DNA of 64,000 bases from JACOTK01 sp963743945 (GTDB lineage: Bacteria > Actinomycetota > Acidimicrobiia > Acidimicrobiales > CADCSY01), in assembly GCA_963743945.1 (NCBI GenBank), contig CAVURO010000008.1, positions 248,001 to 312,000 on the forward strand. The letters run 5' to 3'. Position 1 is the first letter of the stretch, and every line of letters begins with the position of its first letter. Below the pieces are notes generated by a model that did no database searches, was not told the origin of the DNA, and saw only the letters and a list, made by a program, of their open reading frames with translations. The translations under genes were made by a program, and so were the position numbers. Positions 50,728 through 56,929 of the stretch are shown one piece after another.

Positions 50728-50791
50728 CTCGCTCTCCGCCCCCATCCCTCCAGCCCATCCCCATCCATCCCCACAGGAGTCCTGATTCACC

Positions 50792-51484
50792 ATGTCCTTT
50801 TCGTCTGTTCGTCACGCCCGGATCCAGATCGCGGTAGGCGTCGGTGTGCTCGCCCTCCTGGGATCGGCCTGTTCGTCGGACTCCGATTCGTCGGGTGCTG
50901 CGCTCAAGGTGACCGCCACGGACAAGAGCTGCGAGCTCGACGGGAAGGCCTTCAGTTCGGGACAGCTGAACGTGGAGGTCATGAACGAGGGCGACAAGGT
51001 GACCGAGGTCTATGTCTACGGCAAGGAGGATCGTGTGATGGGCGAGGTCGAGAACATCGGTCCCGGCACCTCTCGCGACTTCACGGTCAAACTCGGGGCG
51101 GGTTCCTACGAGGTCGCCTGCAAGCCGGGACAGACCGGTGACGGCATCCGCAGCGCGATCGAGGTGACCGGCAAGGCCGATGAGCAGAGCGCTGACCGTT
51201 CGGTGTCCTTCGACGCCAAGGACTTCGCCTTCGAGGGCCTCGGCGACCTTGCCGTTTCGAAGGGCGAGACCATCGAGTTCCGCATGCACAACGAGGGCAG
51301 CGAGCAGCATGAGTTCGAGGTCCTCGACGACGCCGGCACGGCACTGGGCGAGATCGGCCCCACCGAGGCGGATGCAACCGGGGTGGCCGTCTTGACCTTC
51401 GACAAGGCGGGAACCTATCGCTACATCTGCGACATCGACGACCACCGCAGTCGCGGCATGGCAGGTACGTTCGAGGTCGAGTAG
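50792..51484 (+). CDS. Cupredoxin lipoprotein (EfeO-like Cup domain plus plastocyanin-type domain)
   Basis: A 230-residue secreted lipoprotein: signal AVGVGVLALLGSAC with lipid-anchored Cys27. Residues 35-130 form an EfeO-type cupredoxin domain (VTATDKSCELDGKAFSSG; NVEVMNEG). Residues 135-230 form a second domain with a complete type-1 copper site: His173, Cys213, His218, Met223 (QHEFEV; YICDIDDHRSRGM). By inference it oxidises or hands over iron to the FTR1 permease on the outer face. It lacks the imelysin/M75 domain of EfeO. Confidence 0.85.
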   Translation: MSFSSVRHARIQIAVGVGVLALLGSACSSDSDSSGAALKVTATDKSCELDGKAFSSGQLNVEVMNEGDKVTEVYVYGKEDRVMGEVENIGPGTSRDFTVKLGAGSYEVACKPGQTGDGIRSAIEVTGKADEQSADRSVSFDAKDFAFEGLGDLAVSKGETIEFRMHNEGSEQHEFEVLDDAGTALGEIGPTEADATGVAVLTFDKAGTYRYICDIDDHRSRGMAGTFEVE

Positions 51485-51619
51485 CCCGGGTGGACCTCTC
51501 CCTGAGGACCAGGGCACCGGCCTGGGTCACCCGACGACACCGTGTCCAGGTATCTGAATGGACAGTGCCTGCTCTACTCCTTCAGTCACGGATCTCACCG
51601 TGCAGGAAAGGAGCAAATC

Positions 51620-51895
51620 ATGTACGAGGACACGATTCCCAACTGGTGGAATCTGCTGCGCCGACCGCCACATTGGGTCATGCACGATCAGTTCGAAAAG
51701 GTCGTGACCGTACGGGTCGATGCGAGGACGTTTCACGATTTCAATTCCATGCAGAAGATCACCGCTCAGACGCTCGGGCGTCTCGGTTGCGAGGGGTGCC
51801 ATTCGGGCTTCGACATTCGCTACCTGTTGGAGCGTGATTTCCACGTGAACCCCGCCGGCGAGGTCGTTCCGATCGAGACGGGCTTCCAGGTCTGA
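51620..51895 (+). CDS. 91-residue CxxCH protein next to MNIO enzyme (candidate substrate)
   Basis: A small cytosolic-looking protein without signal or membrane segment. The N-terminus is Trp/Pro-rich (MYEDTIPNWWNLLRRPPHWV). The centre is a beta-type segment (EKVVTVRVDARTFHDFNSM). The C-terminal part has GRLGC57EGC60H61SGFDIRYL. Start ATG 51620 follows AGGAAAGGAGC, a strong ribosome binding site; the TGA overlaps the ATG of the MNIO gene (TGATG). I do not recognise the family. Because DUF692 (MNIO) enzymes modify Cys- or Asp-containing peptides encoded next to them, this is a good candidate substrate or a dedicated partner. The CxxCH also resembles a heme c site, but no export signal is present, so that reading is less likely. 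Confidence 0.75.
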   Translation: MYEDTIPNWWNLLRRPPHWVMHDQFEKVVTVRVDARTFHDFNSMQKITAQTLGRLGCEGCHSGFDIRYLLERDFHVNPAGEVVPIETGFQV

Positions 51896-53079
51896 TGGCG
51901 CGCCTCGACCTCGGGGTGGGCATCGTGGTCTTTCCCGACCTGTTGCCGATTCTCGACGACCTTGGTGACCTCGTCGACTGCCTCGAGGTCGAGCCGCAGA
52001 CCTATTGGCTGCCAACCGCAGACCCAGGCGCTCCGTGGCGCTTCGACGAGGACGCCCGTGACGAGCTCGTCGGTCGAGGACGTCCGATCCTGGCGCACGG
52101 CGTGAGCGGTCCGGTCGGCTCGGCACATCTTCCCGACGCTCGAACGCTCGATCACTTTGCCGCGTGCGTCAAGACCCTCGGCGCCCTCGGAGCAAGTGAA
52201 CATCTGTCGTTCAATCAAACAATCATCGACGGGCAACGTATCGAAGCAGGGGTCTTTCTTCCTCCGTGTCCGAACGACGCCGGCGTGGCTCTTTCCATTG
52301 AAGCGATCAGGGAATATCAACGACGACTGGATGTGCCGTTCAGTGTGGAGACCGGCGTGAACTACCTCCAGCCCTATGTCGGTGAGCTGCCCGATTCGAT
52401 CTTTGCAGCGCGTGTCGCCAACGGCGCCGACTGCGGCATCCTGCTCGATCTCCACAACCTGTGGTGCAACGAGTTGAACGGACGGGAACGAGTCGTCGAT
52501 GCGCTCGATCGACTGCCTCTCGATCGGGTGACCGAGGTGCATCTCGCCGGAGGGCTGCAACGGGACACCCACTACCTCGACGCCCACAGCGGCCTGACGC
52601 CCTCGGCGCTGTTGGAGCTCACCGAGGTTGTCCTTCCACGGCTGGCAAACGTGCGAGCCGTGGTGTTCGAGATCATGCCCACCTTCCTCTGGCGAGTCGG
52701 GGTCGACCCCCTGGTCGATCACCTCGCCGAGCTGCAGCAACTGGTCGCCCGTGCGCGACGCGCCAATGTCGTGGGTGGTTTGCGGCGCCTGTCGGTCAGT
52801 GAGGCTCCGAGCGACGGGACCCTGGCCGTCGAGCCCGAGGAGTGGGAACGAACCCTGGTGGCTGCGGCCACGGGCTGGGGCTCCGGGCAAGGGGAGCAAT
52901 CCGACGACCCGACACTTGCGAATCATGCGCCACCTGGTCGACAGCGGCCGGCGAGGGCGGGTGACGGCGGCGACGAGGTTGACCGTTCGCCTGTTGCTCG
53001 TGTCAGCCGGCGCCGAGGTGGTCGATCAGCTCTTCGACGACTACTGCGCCTCGACACCGCCGAGTCTGTGGGGCCATGA
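51895..53079 (+). CDS. DUF692 / MNIO-family oxidative enzyme (MbnB/TglH-like)
   Basis: A TIM-barrel protein of the multinuclear non-heme iron-dependent oxidase family (DUF692), the family of MbnB and TglH, which modify Cys in RiPP precursors. Candidate metal-ligand segments are all present: ILAHGVSGPVGS, ASEHLSFNQ, FSVETGVNYLQPY, GILLDLHNLWCNEL, VTEVHLAGG and FEIMPTF. The recognisable domain ends near residue 320; the last 50 residues (after DDPTLANHAPPGRQ) are Arg/Pro-rich and lie over the next gene in another frame. The true end may therefore be earlier, or the gene may be fused to its partner by a lost base. The start overlaps the CxxCH protein. The reaction here is unknown. Confidence 0.85.
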   Translation: MARLDLGVGIVVFPDLLPILDDLGDLVDCLEVEPQTYWLPTADPGAPWRFDEDARDELVGRGRPILAHGVSGPVGSAHLPDARTLDHFAACVKTLGALGASEHLSFNQTIIDGQRIEAGVFLPPCPNDAGVALSIEAIREYQRRLDVPFSVETGVNYLQPYVGELPDSIFAARVANGADCGILLDLHNLWCNELNGRERVVDALDRLPLDRVTEVHLAGGLQRDTHYLDAHSGLTPSALLELTEVVLPRLANVRAVVFEIMPTFLWRVGVDPLVDHLAELQQLVARARRANVVGGLRRLSVSEAPSDGTLAVEPEEWERTLVAAATGWGSGQGEQSDDPTLANHAPPGRQRPARAGDGGDEVDRSPVARVSRRRGGRSALRRLLRLDTAESVGP

Positions 53080-53302
53080 CGAGGGGATGCGCTTTCTGGA
53101 CTGGATCGAGGCGCTTCCCCACGAGCGAATCCCCCGGCTCTCGGATGCGATCAAGATCGACAGGGCGCTGCTGCAACTCGCCTGCGGCGCCAACGAACAA
53201 ACCCTCACTCTCACCGGTGATCCCACCGAGATCGCCCGAGCGCTCGAAGCAGGTCACGAGCCACCGGCGGGCAGACGGCCCACGCTCGCCACGATCGCCT
53301 GA
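52925..53302 (+). CDS. MNIO partner domain protein (MbnC/TglI-like), start uncertain
   Basis: A 125-residue helical protein that begins within the MNIO frame (155-bp overlap, different frame). The pattern VDQLFDDYCASTPPSLWGHDEGMRF, DWIEAL and LSDAIKIDRALLQLA resembles the N-terminal recognition region of DUF692 partner proteins such as MbnC/TglI. There is no ribosome binding site before ATG 52925 and the same frame is open further upstream. I suspect a fused or coupled partner. These partners bind the precursor peptide and help the MNIO enzyme. Functional assignment is inference from position and weak pattern. Confidence 0.6.
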   Translation: MRHLVDSGRRGRVTAATRLTVRLLLVSAGAEVVDQLFDDYCASTPPSLWGHDEGMRFLDWIEALPHERIPRLSDAIKIDRALLQLACGANEQTLTLTGDPTEIARALEAGHEPPAGRRPTLATIA

Positions 53303-53322
53303 GCGGCCGTGGTGCGGCGGCG

Positions 53323-53745
53323 TCAGGGTTCGGGGAGTTCGTCGGGGTAGGTGACGTCGATCTCCTGGATGGTCTTCGAGAAGTCGGACGAGTTGTTCGT
53401 GATGAACCGGTCGGCACCGGCGGCGACGGCCGTCGCGAGGTGCACGGCGTCGGCGGCACGCAGCCCATGGGCCGCTCCCAGTGCCGCGGCCAGTTCGGCG
53501 ACGGCCTCGTCGACAGGTCGAAGATCCAGGCGCCCGAGCAGCACGGCGAGGGCCTCGGTCTCGGACTCGGCGCCGTCGCGTATCGGCTTGGTCAGCAGCT
53601 CCGGGATCAGGAGGACCGATCCGGTGCCCGCGACCGCGCCGGTCGTCGCGGTGGCCTCGGAGGGGAAGAGTGCACGGACGCGCCGGCCCAGCGGGTGACC
53701 GGGTACCGCCGCGTAGATCAGGACATCTGCATCGAAGGCATCCAT
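53323..53745 (-). CDS. PIN-domain ribonuclease toxin (VapC-like)
   Basis: A 140-residue PIN protein: acidic residues in FDADVLIYAA, an ELL motif, and RAADAVHLATAVAAGAD with FITNNSSDF near the end. It pairs with the antitoxin encoded 11 bp upstream. VapC-type toxins cleave tRNA or rRNA. It is the downstream gene of the module, controlled from the promoter at 54054-54082. Confidence 0.85.
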   Translation of the reverse strand: MDAFDADVLIYAAVPGHPLGRRVRALFPSEATATTGAVAGTGSVLLIPELLTKPIRDGAESETEALAVLLGRLDLRPVDEAVAELAAALGAAHGLRAADAVHLATAVAAGADRFITNNSSDFSKTIQEIDVTYPDELPEP

Positions 53746-53756
53746 CCGCCGGACGA

Positions 53757-54047
53757 TCAGCGCGCCGAGCGGGTCGCTGCCACCTCGGCGACGAGCTCCT
53801 CGGCCCGCTCGACCGTCACGGCCGGGGCGTCGGCGAGCCGTGCGGTTCGGCCGCGGTCCAAAAGGTTTCGCAGTCGCTCAGCGTCGGCGAGCGCGCGGTC
53901 GGCTCGACGAACCCGGATCGCGTCGGGGCGGACGACGACTGCCACCGCGCGCCCATGGCGGGTGATGGTCACCTCCTCGCCCGCGAGCACACGGTCGAGG
54001 ATCTCCGGCAGGGCTGCTCGTGCCTCGCTGACGGACATCGTGGACAT
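53757..54047 (-). CDS. Phd/YefM-type antitoxin
   Basis: A 96-residue antitoxin with the Phd fold (SVSEARAALPEILDRVLAGE; EVTITRHGRAVAVVV) and a C-terminal acidic/helical toxin-binding tail. ATG 54047 is six bases downstream of a -10 (TACAAT), indicating a leaderless message. Antitoxin-first order with the PIN toxin is standard. It probably represses its own promoter through the TGTACA-type palindromes. Confidence 0.88.
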   Translation of the reverse strand: MSTMSVSEARAALPEILDRVLAGEEVTITRHGRAVAVVVRPDAIRVRRADRALADAERLRNLLDRGRTARLADAPAVTVERAEELVAEVAATRSAR

Positions 54048-54053
54048 GTCTGG

Positions 54054-54083
54054 ATTGTACGCTCATGTACATTCTTGTACAAG
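54054..54083 (-). promoter_or_regulatory. Promoter/operator of the Phd-PIN module
   Basis: Read leftward: TTGTAC (-35), 17-bp spacer, TACAAT (-10), six bases, ATG. This is close to consensus. The -35 sits inside the perfect palindrome CTTGTACAAG (54074-54083), with another TGTACA in the spacer; both are likely operator half-sites for the antitoxin. Confidence 0.75.
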
Positions 54084-54087
54084 TACG

Positions 54088-54139
54088 CTCAATCCGGTGG
54101 CGCCCTCGGGGCGACTCGAACGCCCGCACACGGCTCCGG
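54088..54139. repeat. 52-bp direct repeat of tRNA-Arg 3' half (distal att site)
   Basis: An exact copy of 55041-55092: it spans tRNA-Arg from the anticodon through CCA plus 10 bp beyond. It lies 949 bp from the intact tRNA, as expected for the attachment site generated when an element integrates into a tRNA 3' end. It directly abuts the promoter of the Phd-PIN module. Confidence 0.9.
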
Positions 54140-54192
54140 CGATCCTTTTCGACTTCATCATCGTCCTCGACTGATACCATCTCTGATATCGA

Positions 54193-54528
54193 ATGGACCT
54201 GGAGCTCGAACCGGAGATCGAGGAGTGGCTGGACGCGTTGCGCTCCGGCGGGTTCGCTGCCGTGGCGTTCCACCTCGACCGCCTCGTCGGTCGCGGGGCA
54301 GCGCTGCGGATGCCTCACTCGCGGTCGCTCGGCGAGGGCTTGTTCGAGCTTCGCTTCGATCTCGACAGGAGCGCCCACCGGGTCACCTACTTCTTCACCG
54401 GCGACGAGCGGATCGTGCTCCTCACGGTGTTCAGGAAGCAGCGGATGAACGAGCGCAGCGAAGTGCAACGAGCCAGGCGGGCGATGCAGCGGTGCATCGA
54501 GGAGCGGCACACCGCGGAGGACGACTGA
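54193..54528 (+). CDS. HigB-like (phage Gp49 family) toxin
   Basis: A 111-residue RelE-superfamily toxin: FAAVAFHLDRLVGRGAALRM, then LGEGLFELRFDLDRSAHRVTYF, then VLLTVFRKQRM, the Gp49/HigB pattern. The toxin gene comes before the antitoxin gene, as usual in HigBA systems; the stop overlaps the next ATG by one base (TGATG). HigB toxins cleave mRNA on ribosomes. Confidence 0.87.
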   Translation: MDLELEPEIEEWLDALRSGGFAAVAFHLDRLVGRGAALRMPHSRSLGEGLFELRFDLDRSAHRVTYFFTGDERIVLLTVFRKQRMNERSEVQRARRAMQRCIEERHTAEDD

Positions 54529-54833
54529 TGGCGCGATCGACATGGACCGAGCTGAAGGACAGGCGACTCAGCCGCATGACCGCCGTCGAGCGCGCCGAGT
54601 ACGACCGTGGCTACGCCGCCGCGCAGCTCGCTGCTGCGGTCGGGGAGCGGGTGAGCGAGGCGCGCGAGGCCGCCGGCCTGTCCCAGCGCGACCTCGCGGC
54701 GCGCATGGGTACGAGCCAGGCGGCGATCGCCCGCCTCGAGGCCGGCGGCGTCGGCGCCACGCTGACGACGCTCCAGCGAGCGGCCGCCGCCCTCGGCCTC
54801 GAGCTGAGCGTCGAGCTCCGCCCCACGGCGTAG
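54528..54833 (+). CDS. HigA-like XRE antitoxin
   Basis: A 101-residue antitoxin with a C-terminal XRE helix-turn-helix (REAAGLSQRDLAARMGTSQA; IARLEAGGVGATLTTLQRAA) and an N-terminal helical stretch that would bind the toxin. It is coupled to the toxin by a TGATG overlap. It sits inside the tRNA-bounded element. Confidence 0.88.
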   Translation: MARSTWTELKDRRLSRMTAVERAEYDRGYAAAQLAAAVGERVSEAREAAGLSQRDLAARMGTSQAAIARLEAGGVGATLTTLQRAAAALGLELSVELRPTA

Positions 54834-54841
54834 GACCGCCG

Positions 54842-55010
54842 TCACGACGCCCCTCGTTCAGGTCGACGGTGGCGGTTGGCCCACCCGTCGATCTCGTCGG
54901 GGTCGAAGTGCAGGTGCGACCCCCCACTTGATGTGGGTGATGCGTCGTTCGGCGACGAGGCGTCGGATGTGGAGGTTCGCGGCGGAAACCGGCGGTAGAA
55001 CGAGCAAGGC
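54842..55010 (-). pseudogene. Excisionase (Xis/AlpA-like winged helix) remnant, frameshifted
   Basis: One frame gives NLHIRRLVAERRITHIKWG and, after removal of one base from the C-run at 54920-54925, the second frame continues SHLHFDPDEIDGWANRHRR to a stop at 54842. Together this is the second half of an excisionase-family helix-turn-helix protein. The first half (the LT-x-EEAA region) is missing or degraded. It lies next to the tRNA-proximal att site, the normal position for xis in an integrative element. Confidence 0.7.
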
Positions 55011-55041
55011 CCTGACCAGGGCATTTGCGCTGGTCAGGGCC
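55008..55041 (-). terminator. Terminator downstream of tRNA-Arg
   Basis: A perfect 11-bp inverted repeat (GGCCCTGACCA, 12-nt loop, TGGTCAGGGCC) lies 10 bp after the tRNA 3' end, followed on the minus strand by TTGCTCG. It probably ends the tRNA transcript. Confidence 0.75.
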
Positions 55042-55092
55042 TCAATCCGGTGGCGCCCTCGGGGCGACTCGAACGCCCGCACACGGCTCCGG
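55041..55092. repeat. 52-bp direct repeat, tRNA-proximal copy (att site within tRNA-Arg)
   Basis: Perfect match to 54088-54139. It overlaps the intact tRNA gene from the anticodon to the CCA end and 10 bp beyond. Confidence 0.9.
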
Positions 55093-55125
55093 AGGCCGAT
55101 GCTCTATCCGCTGAGCTACGAGGGC
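55051..55125 (-). tRNA. tRNA-Arg (anticodon CCG)
   Basis: A 75-nt gene with encoded CCA. Acceptor GCCCTCG pairs with CGAGGGC; D arm GCTC/GAGC; anticodon loop CTCCGGA gives CCG (decoding CGG); T arm GGGCG-TTCGAGT-CGCCC; discriminator G. One mismatch at the top of the anticodon stem. The 3' half is duplicated 949 bp away. Confidence 0.93.
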
Positions 55126-55189
55126 ACAGCCCGATGACTCTAGCGCCCTTCGGCCGGGATTCCGGTTGTGAGGGGTACCATCACTGCTT

Positions 55190-55573
55190 GTGAATCGGCC
55201 GACGCGGATACTTCTCGTTGACGACAACCCCGTCATCCTCGACCTGCTGGTGCTGAACTTCGAGTTGGAGGGTTTCACGGTGCTGCAGGCACGCGACGGC
55301 GTCCAGGCGCTGGCCCTTGCCAGAGAGGAACGGCCCGACGTCGTGGTCTCCGACGTGATGATGCCGGAGATGGACGGTTTCAAGTTGACCGCCGCGCTGC
55401 GCGCCGACCCGGTGACATCGGCAATCCCGGTGATGCTGGTGTCCGCGGAGGCCCAGGCCTCCGACATCCGTGAGGGTCTGGCGGCCGGCGCCGGCGACTA
55501 CGTGACGAAGCCCTTCGATCCGTTCGAGTTGATCGATCGTGTCAACCGCCTGCTCGTGGCGTCGCACCCATGA
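55190..55573 (+). CDS. Single-domain response regulator
   Basis: A 127-residue CheY-like receiver with no output domain: acidic pair in LLVDDNP, phosphorylated Asp55 (SDVMMPEMDG), Thr/Ser in MLVSAEA and Lys in YVTKPFDPFEL. The GTG start is 8 bases after a TACCAT. Its stop lies in the first unit of a 14-bp repeat that leads into lysA. The partner kinase is unknown. Confidence 0.88.
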   Translation: MNRPTRILLVDDNPVILDLLVLNFELEGFTVLQARDGVQALALAREERPDVVVSDVMMPEMDGFKLTAALRADPVTSAIPVMLVSAEAQASDIREGLAAGAGDYVTKPFDPFELIDRVNRLLVASHP

Positions 55574-55616
55574 AGTCGCACCCATGAAGTCGCACCCATG
55601 AAGTCGCACCCGTGAC
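55561..55616 (+). repeat. 14-bp repeat forming a mini-ORF relay from response regulator to lysA
   Basis: Four units of GTCGCACCCATGAA (last: GTCGCACCCGTGAC). The response regulator stop TGA (55571) overlaps ATG 55570; that ATG opens MKSHP, stopping at TGA 55585 overlapping the next ATG 55584, and so on at 55598; the last TGA (55613) overlaps the lysA GTG 55612. Three five-codon ORFs are chained by 4-base overlaps. Confidence 0.85.
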
Positions 55617-56883
55617 CTCGCTTCCTCGCCACCTGCTGCCGCACACCGCCGAGGTCGGCCCGACGGGTCGTCTCTCGGTCGGGGGCTGCGATCTGGTCGA
55701 GCTGGCCGACACCTTCGGAACCCCGGCCTACCTCTACGACGAGGATCATCTGCGCGCCCAGTGCCGAGAGGTGGTGCGCTCGTTCGGAACGGGCGCCACC
55801 TATGCCGGCAAGGCCTTTCTCTGCAAGGCGATGGCGGCGCTCGTGCACGAGGAGGGCCTGATGCTCGACGTGGCGACCGGCGGGGAGCTGCACGTCGCGC
55901 TCGCCGCGGGCGTTCCGGGCTCATCGATCATCATGCACGGCAACAACAAGTCGGAGGAGGAGCTGACCCGGGCCCTGCAGGTGGGCGTGGGGCGCATCGT
56001 GGTCGACAGCCACGACGAGATGGACCGCATCGAGTCACTGGTGGGCGCAGGTGTGGGCCCGAGCCCCCAGGTGTTGATTCGGGTCACGCCGGGCATCGAG
56101 GCACACACGCACGAGTACGTCATGACGGGCCAGGATGACTCCAAGTTCGGCTTCGGACTTGCGAGCGGCTCGGCGGCCGAGGCCGCACATCGCGCCATCG
56201 AATCGTCCGCCATGGAGTTGGTCGGGCTTCACGTGCACATCGGCAGCAACATCTTCCTCCTCGCCTCGTTCGCCAAGGCGATCGAGCGCATCGCGCCGTT
56301 CGTCCGCAAGCTCGACCTGCCCGAGCTCTCCCTTGGCGGCGGACTCGGGGTCGCGTACGTGGCCGGTGAGGAGTCGGCCTCGATCACCCAGTGGGCGGGC
56401 GTGTTGACCAAGGCCTGTGCCGAGGCCGGGATCACGGCGCGCCTGTACGTGGAGCCGGGCCGGGCCATCGCTGCCACCGCCGGCATCACGGTCTATCGAG
56501 TCGGCACGATCAAGGAGCTCCCGGGCATCCGCACCTATGTGTCGGTTGACGGCGGCATGAGCGACAACCCCCGTCCGGTGCTCTACGGCAGCGGCTACGA
56601 GGCCTTCCTGCCGAGGGCCACCGATGCGACCCGCTCGTTGCCGGTCACCGTCGTGGGCAAGCACTGCGAGTCCGGCGACCTCGTCGTGCGCGAGGCATGG
56701 GTTCCCGAAGACCTGGCCATAGGCGATGTCCTGGCCACCCCGGTCACCGGCGCCTACGGCCACGTGATGGCGTCGAACTACAACAAGGTGCCACGTCCCC
56801 CGGTGATCTTCCTACGTGATGGCGAGGCCCGTGTGGTGGTGCGTCGTGAAACCTACGACGACCTCCTCGCTCTCGACCGGTAG
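55612..56883 (+). CDS. lysA: Diaminopimelate decarboxylase
   Basis: A 423-residue fold-type III PLP enzyme. The PLP lysine lies in TYAGKAFLCKAM; HVHIGSN and the glycine-rich SLGGGLGVAY bind phosphate; EPGRAIAATAG and GKHCESGD (with catalytic Cys) complete the site. It makes lysine from meso-diaminopimelate. GTG 55612 is set by the repeat relay. It starts the amino-acid block lysA-hom-thrC. Confidence 0.93.
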   Translation: MTSLPRHLLPHTAEVGPTGRLSVGGCDLVELADTFGTPAYLYDEDHLRAQCREVVRSFGTGATYAGKAFLCKAMAALVHEEGLMLDVATGGELHVALAAGVPGSSIIMHGNNKSEEELTRALQVGVGRIVVDSHDEMDRIESLVGAGVGPSPQVLIRVTPGIEAHTHEYVMTGQDDSKFGFGLASGSAAEAAHRAIESSAMELVGLHVHIGSNIFLLASFAKAIERIAPFVRKLDLPELSLGGGLGVAYVAGEESASITQWAGVLTKACAEAGITARLYVEPGRAIAATAGITVYRVGTIKELPGIRTYVSVDGGMSDNPRPVLYGSGYEAFLPRATDATRSLPVTVVGKHCESGDLVVREAWVPEDLAIGDVLATPVTGAYGHVMASNYNKVPRPPVIFLRDGEARVVVRRETYDDLLALDR

Positions 56884-56929
56884 GACCCGTGCACCCGGAG
56901 CCTCCAGGCCAACCGGTAGCGTTGCGGCA

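Larger units (their letters stand above)
54088..55092. mobile_element. Small tRNA-anchored element carrying a HigBA-like module
   Basis: A stretch of about 0.95 kb bounded by 52-bp perfect direct repeats derived from tRNA-Arg. It holds only a HigB-like toxin, an XRE antitoxin, an excisionase remnant and the tRNA terminator. No integrase gene is present, so it is a decayed or minimal integrated element, or one mobilised in trans. Confidence 0.75.

Noticed and set aside
51620..51895. Reading the CxxCH protein as a c-type cytochrome
   Set aside because: There is no signal peptide or distal Met/His context, and the gene is coupled to a MNIO enzyme. A ccm operon exists in the window but is 25 kb away.
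54088..54139. A second tRNA-Arg gene
   Set aside because: Only the part from the anticodon to the 3' end is present; the acceptor 5' strand and D arm are missing, so it is an att-type fragment.
55561..55616. CRISPR-like array at the lysA junction
   Set aside because: Units are 14 bp, contiguous and without spacers; no cas genes are nearby.
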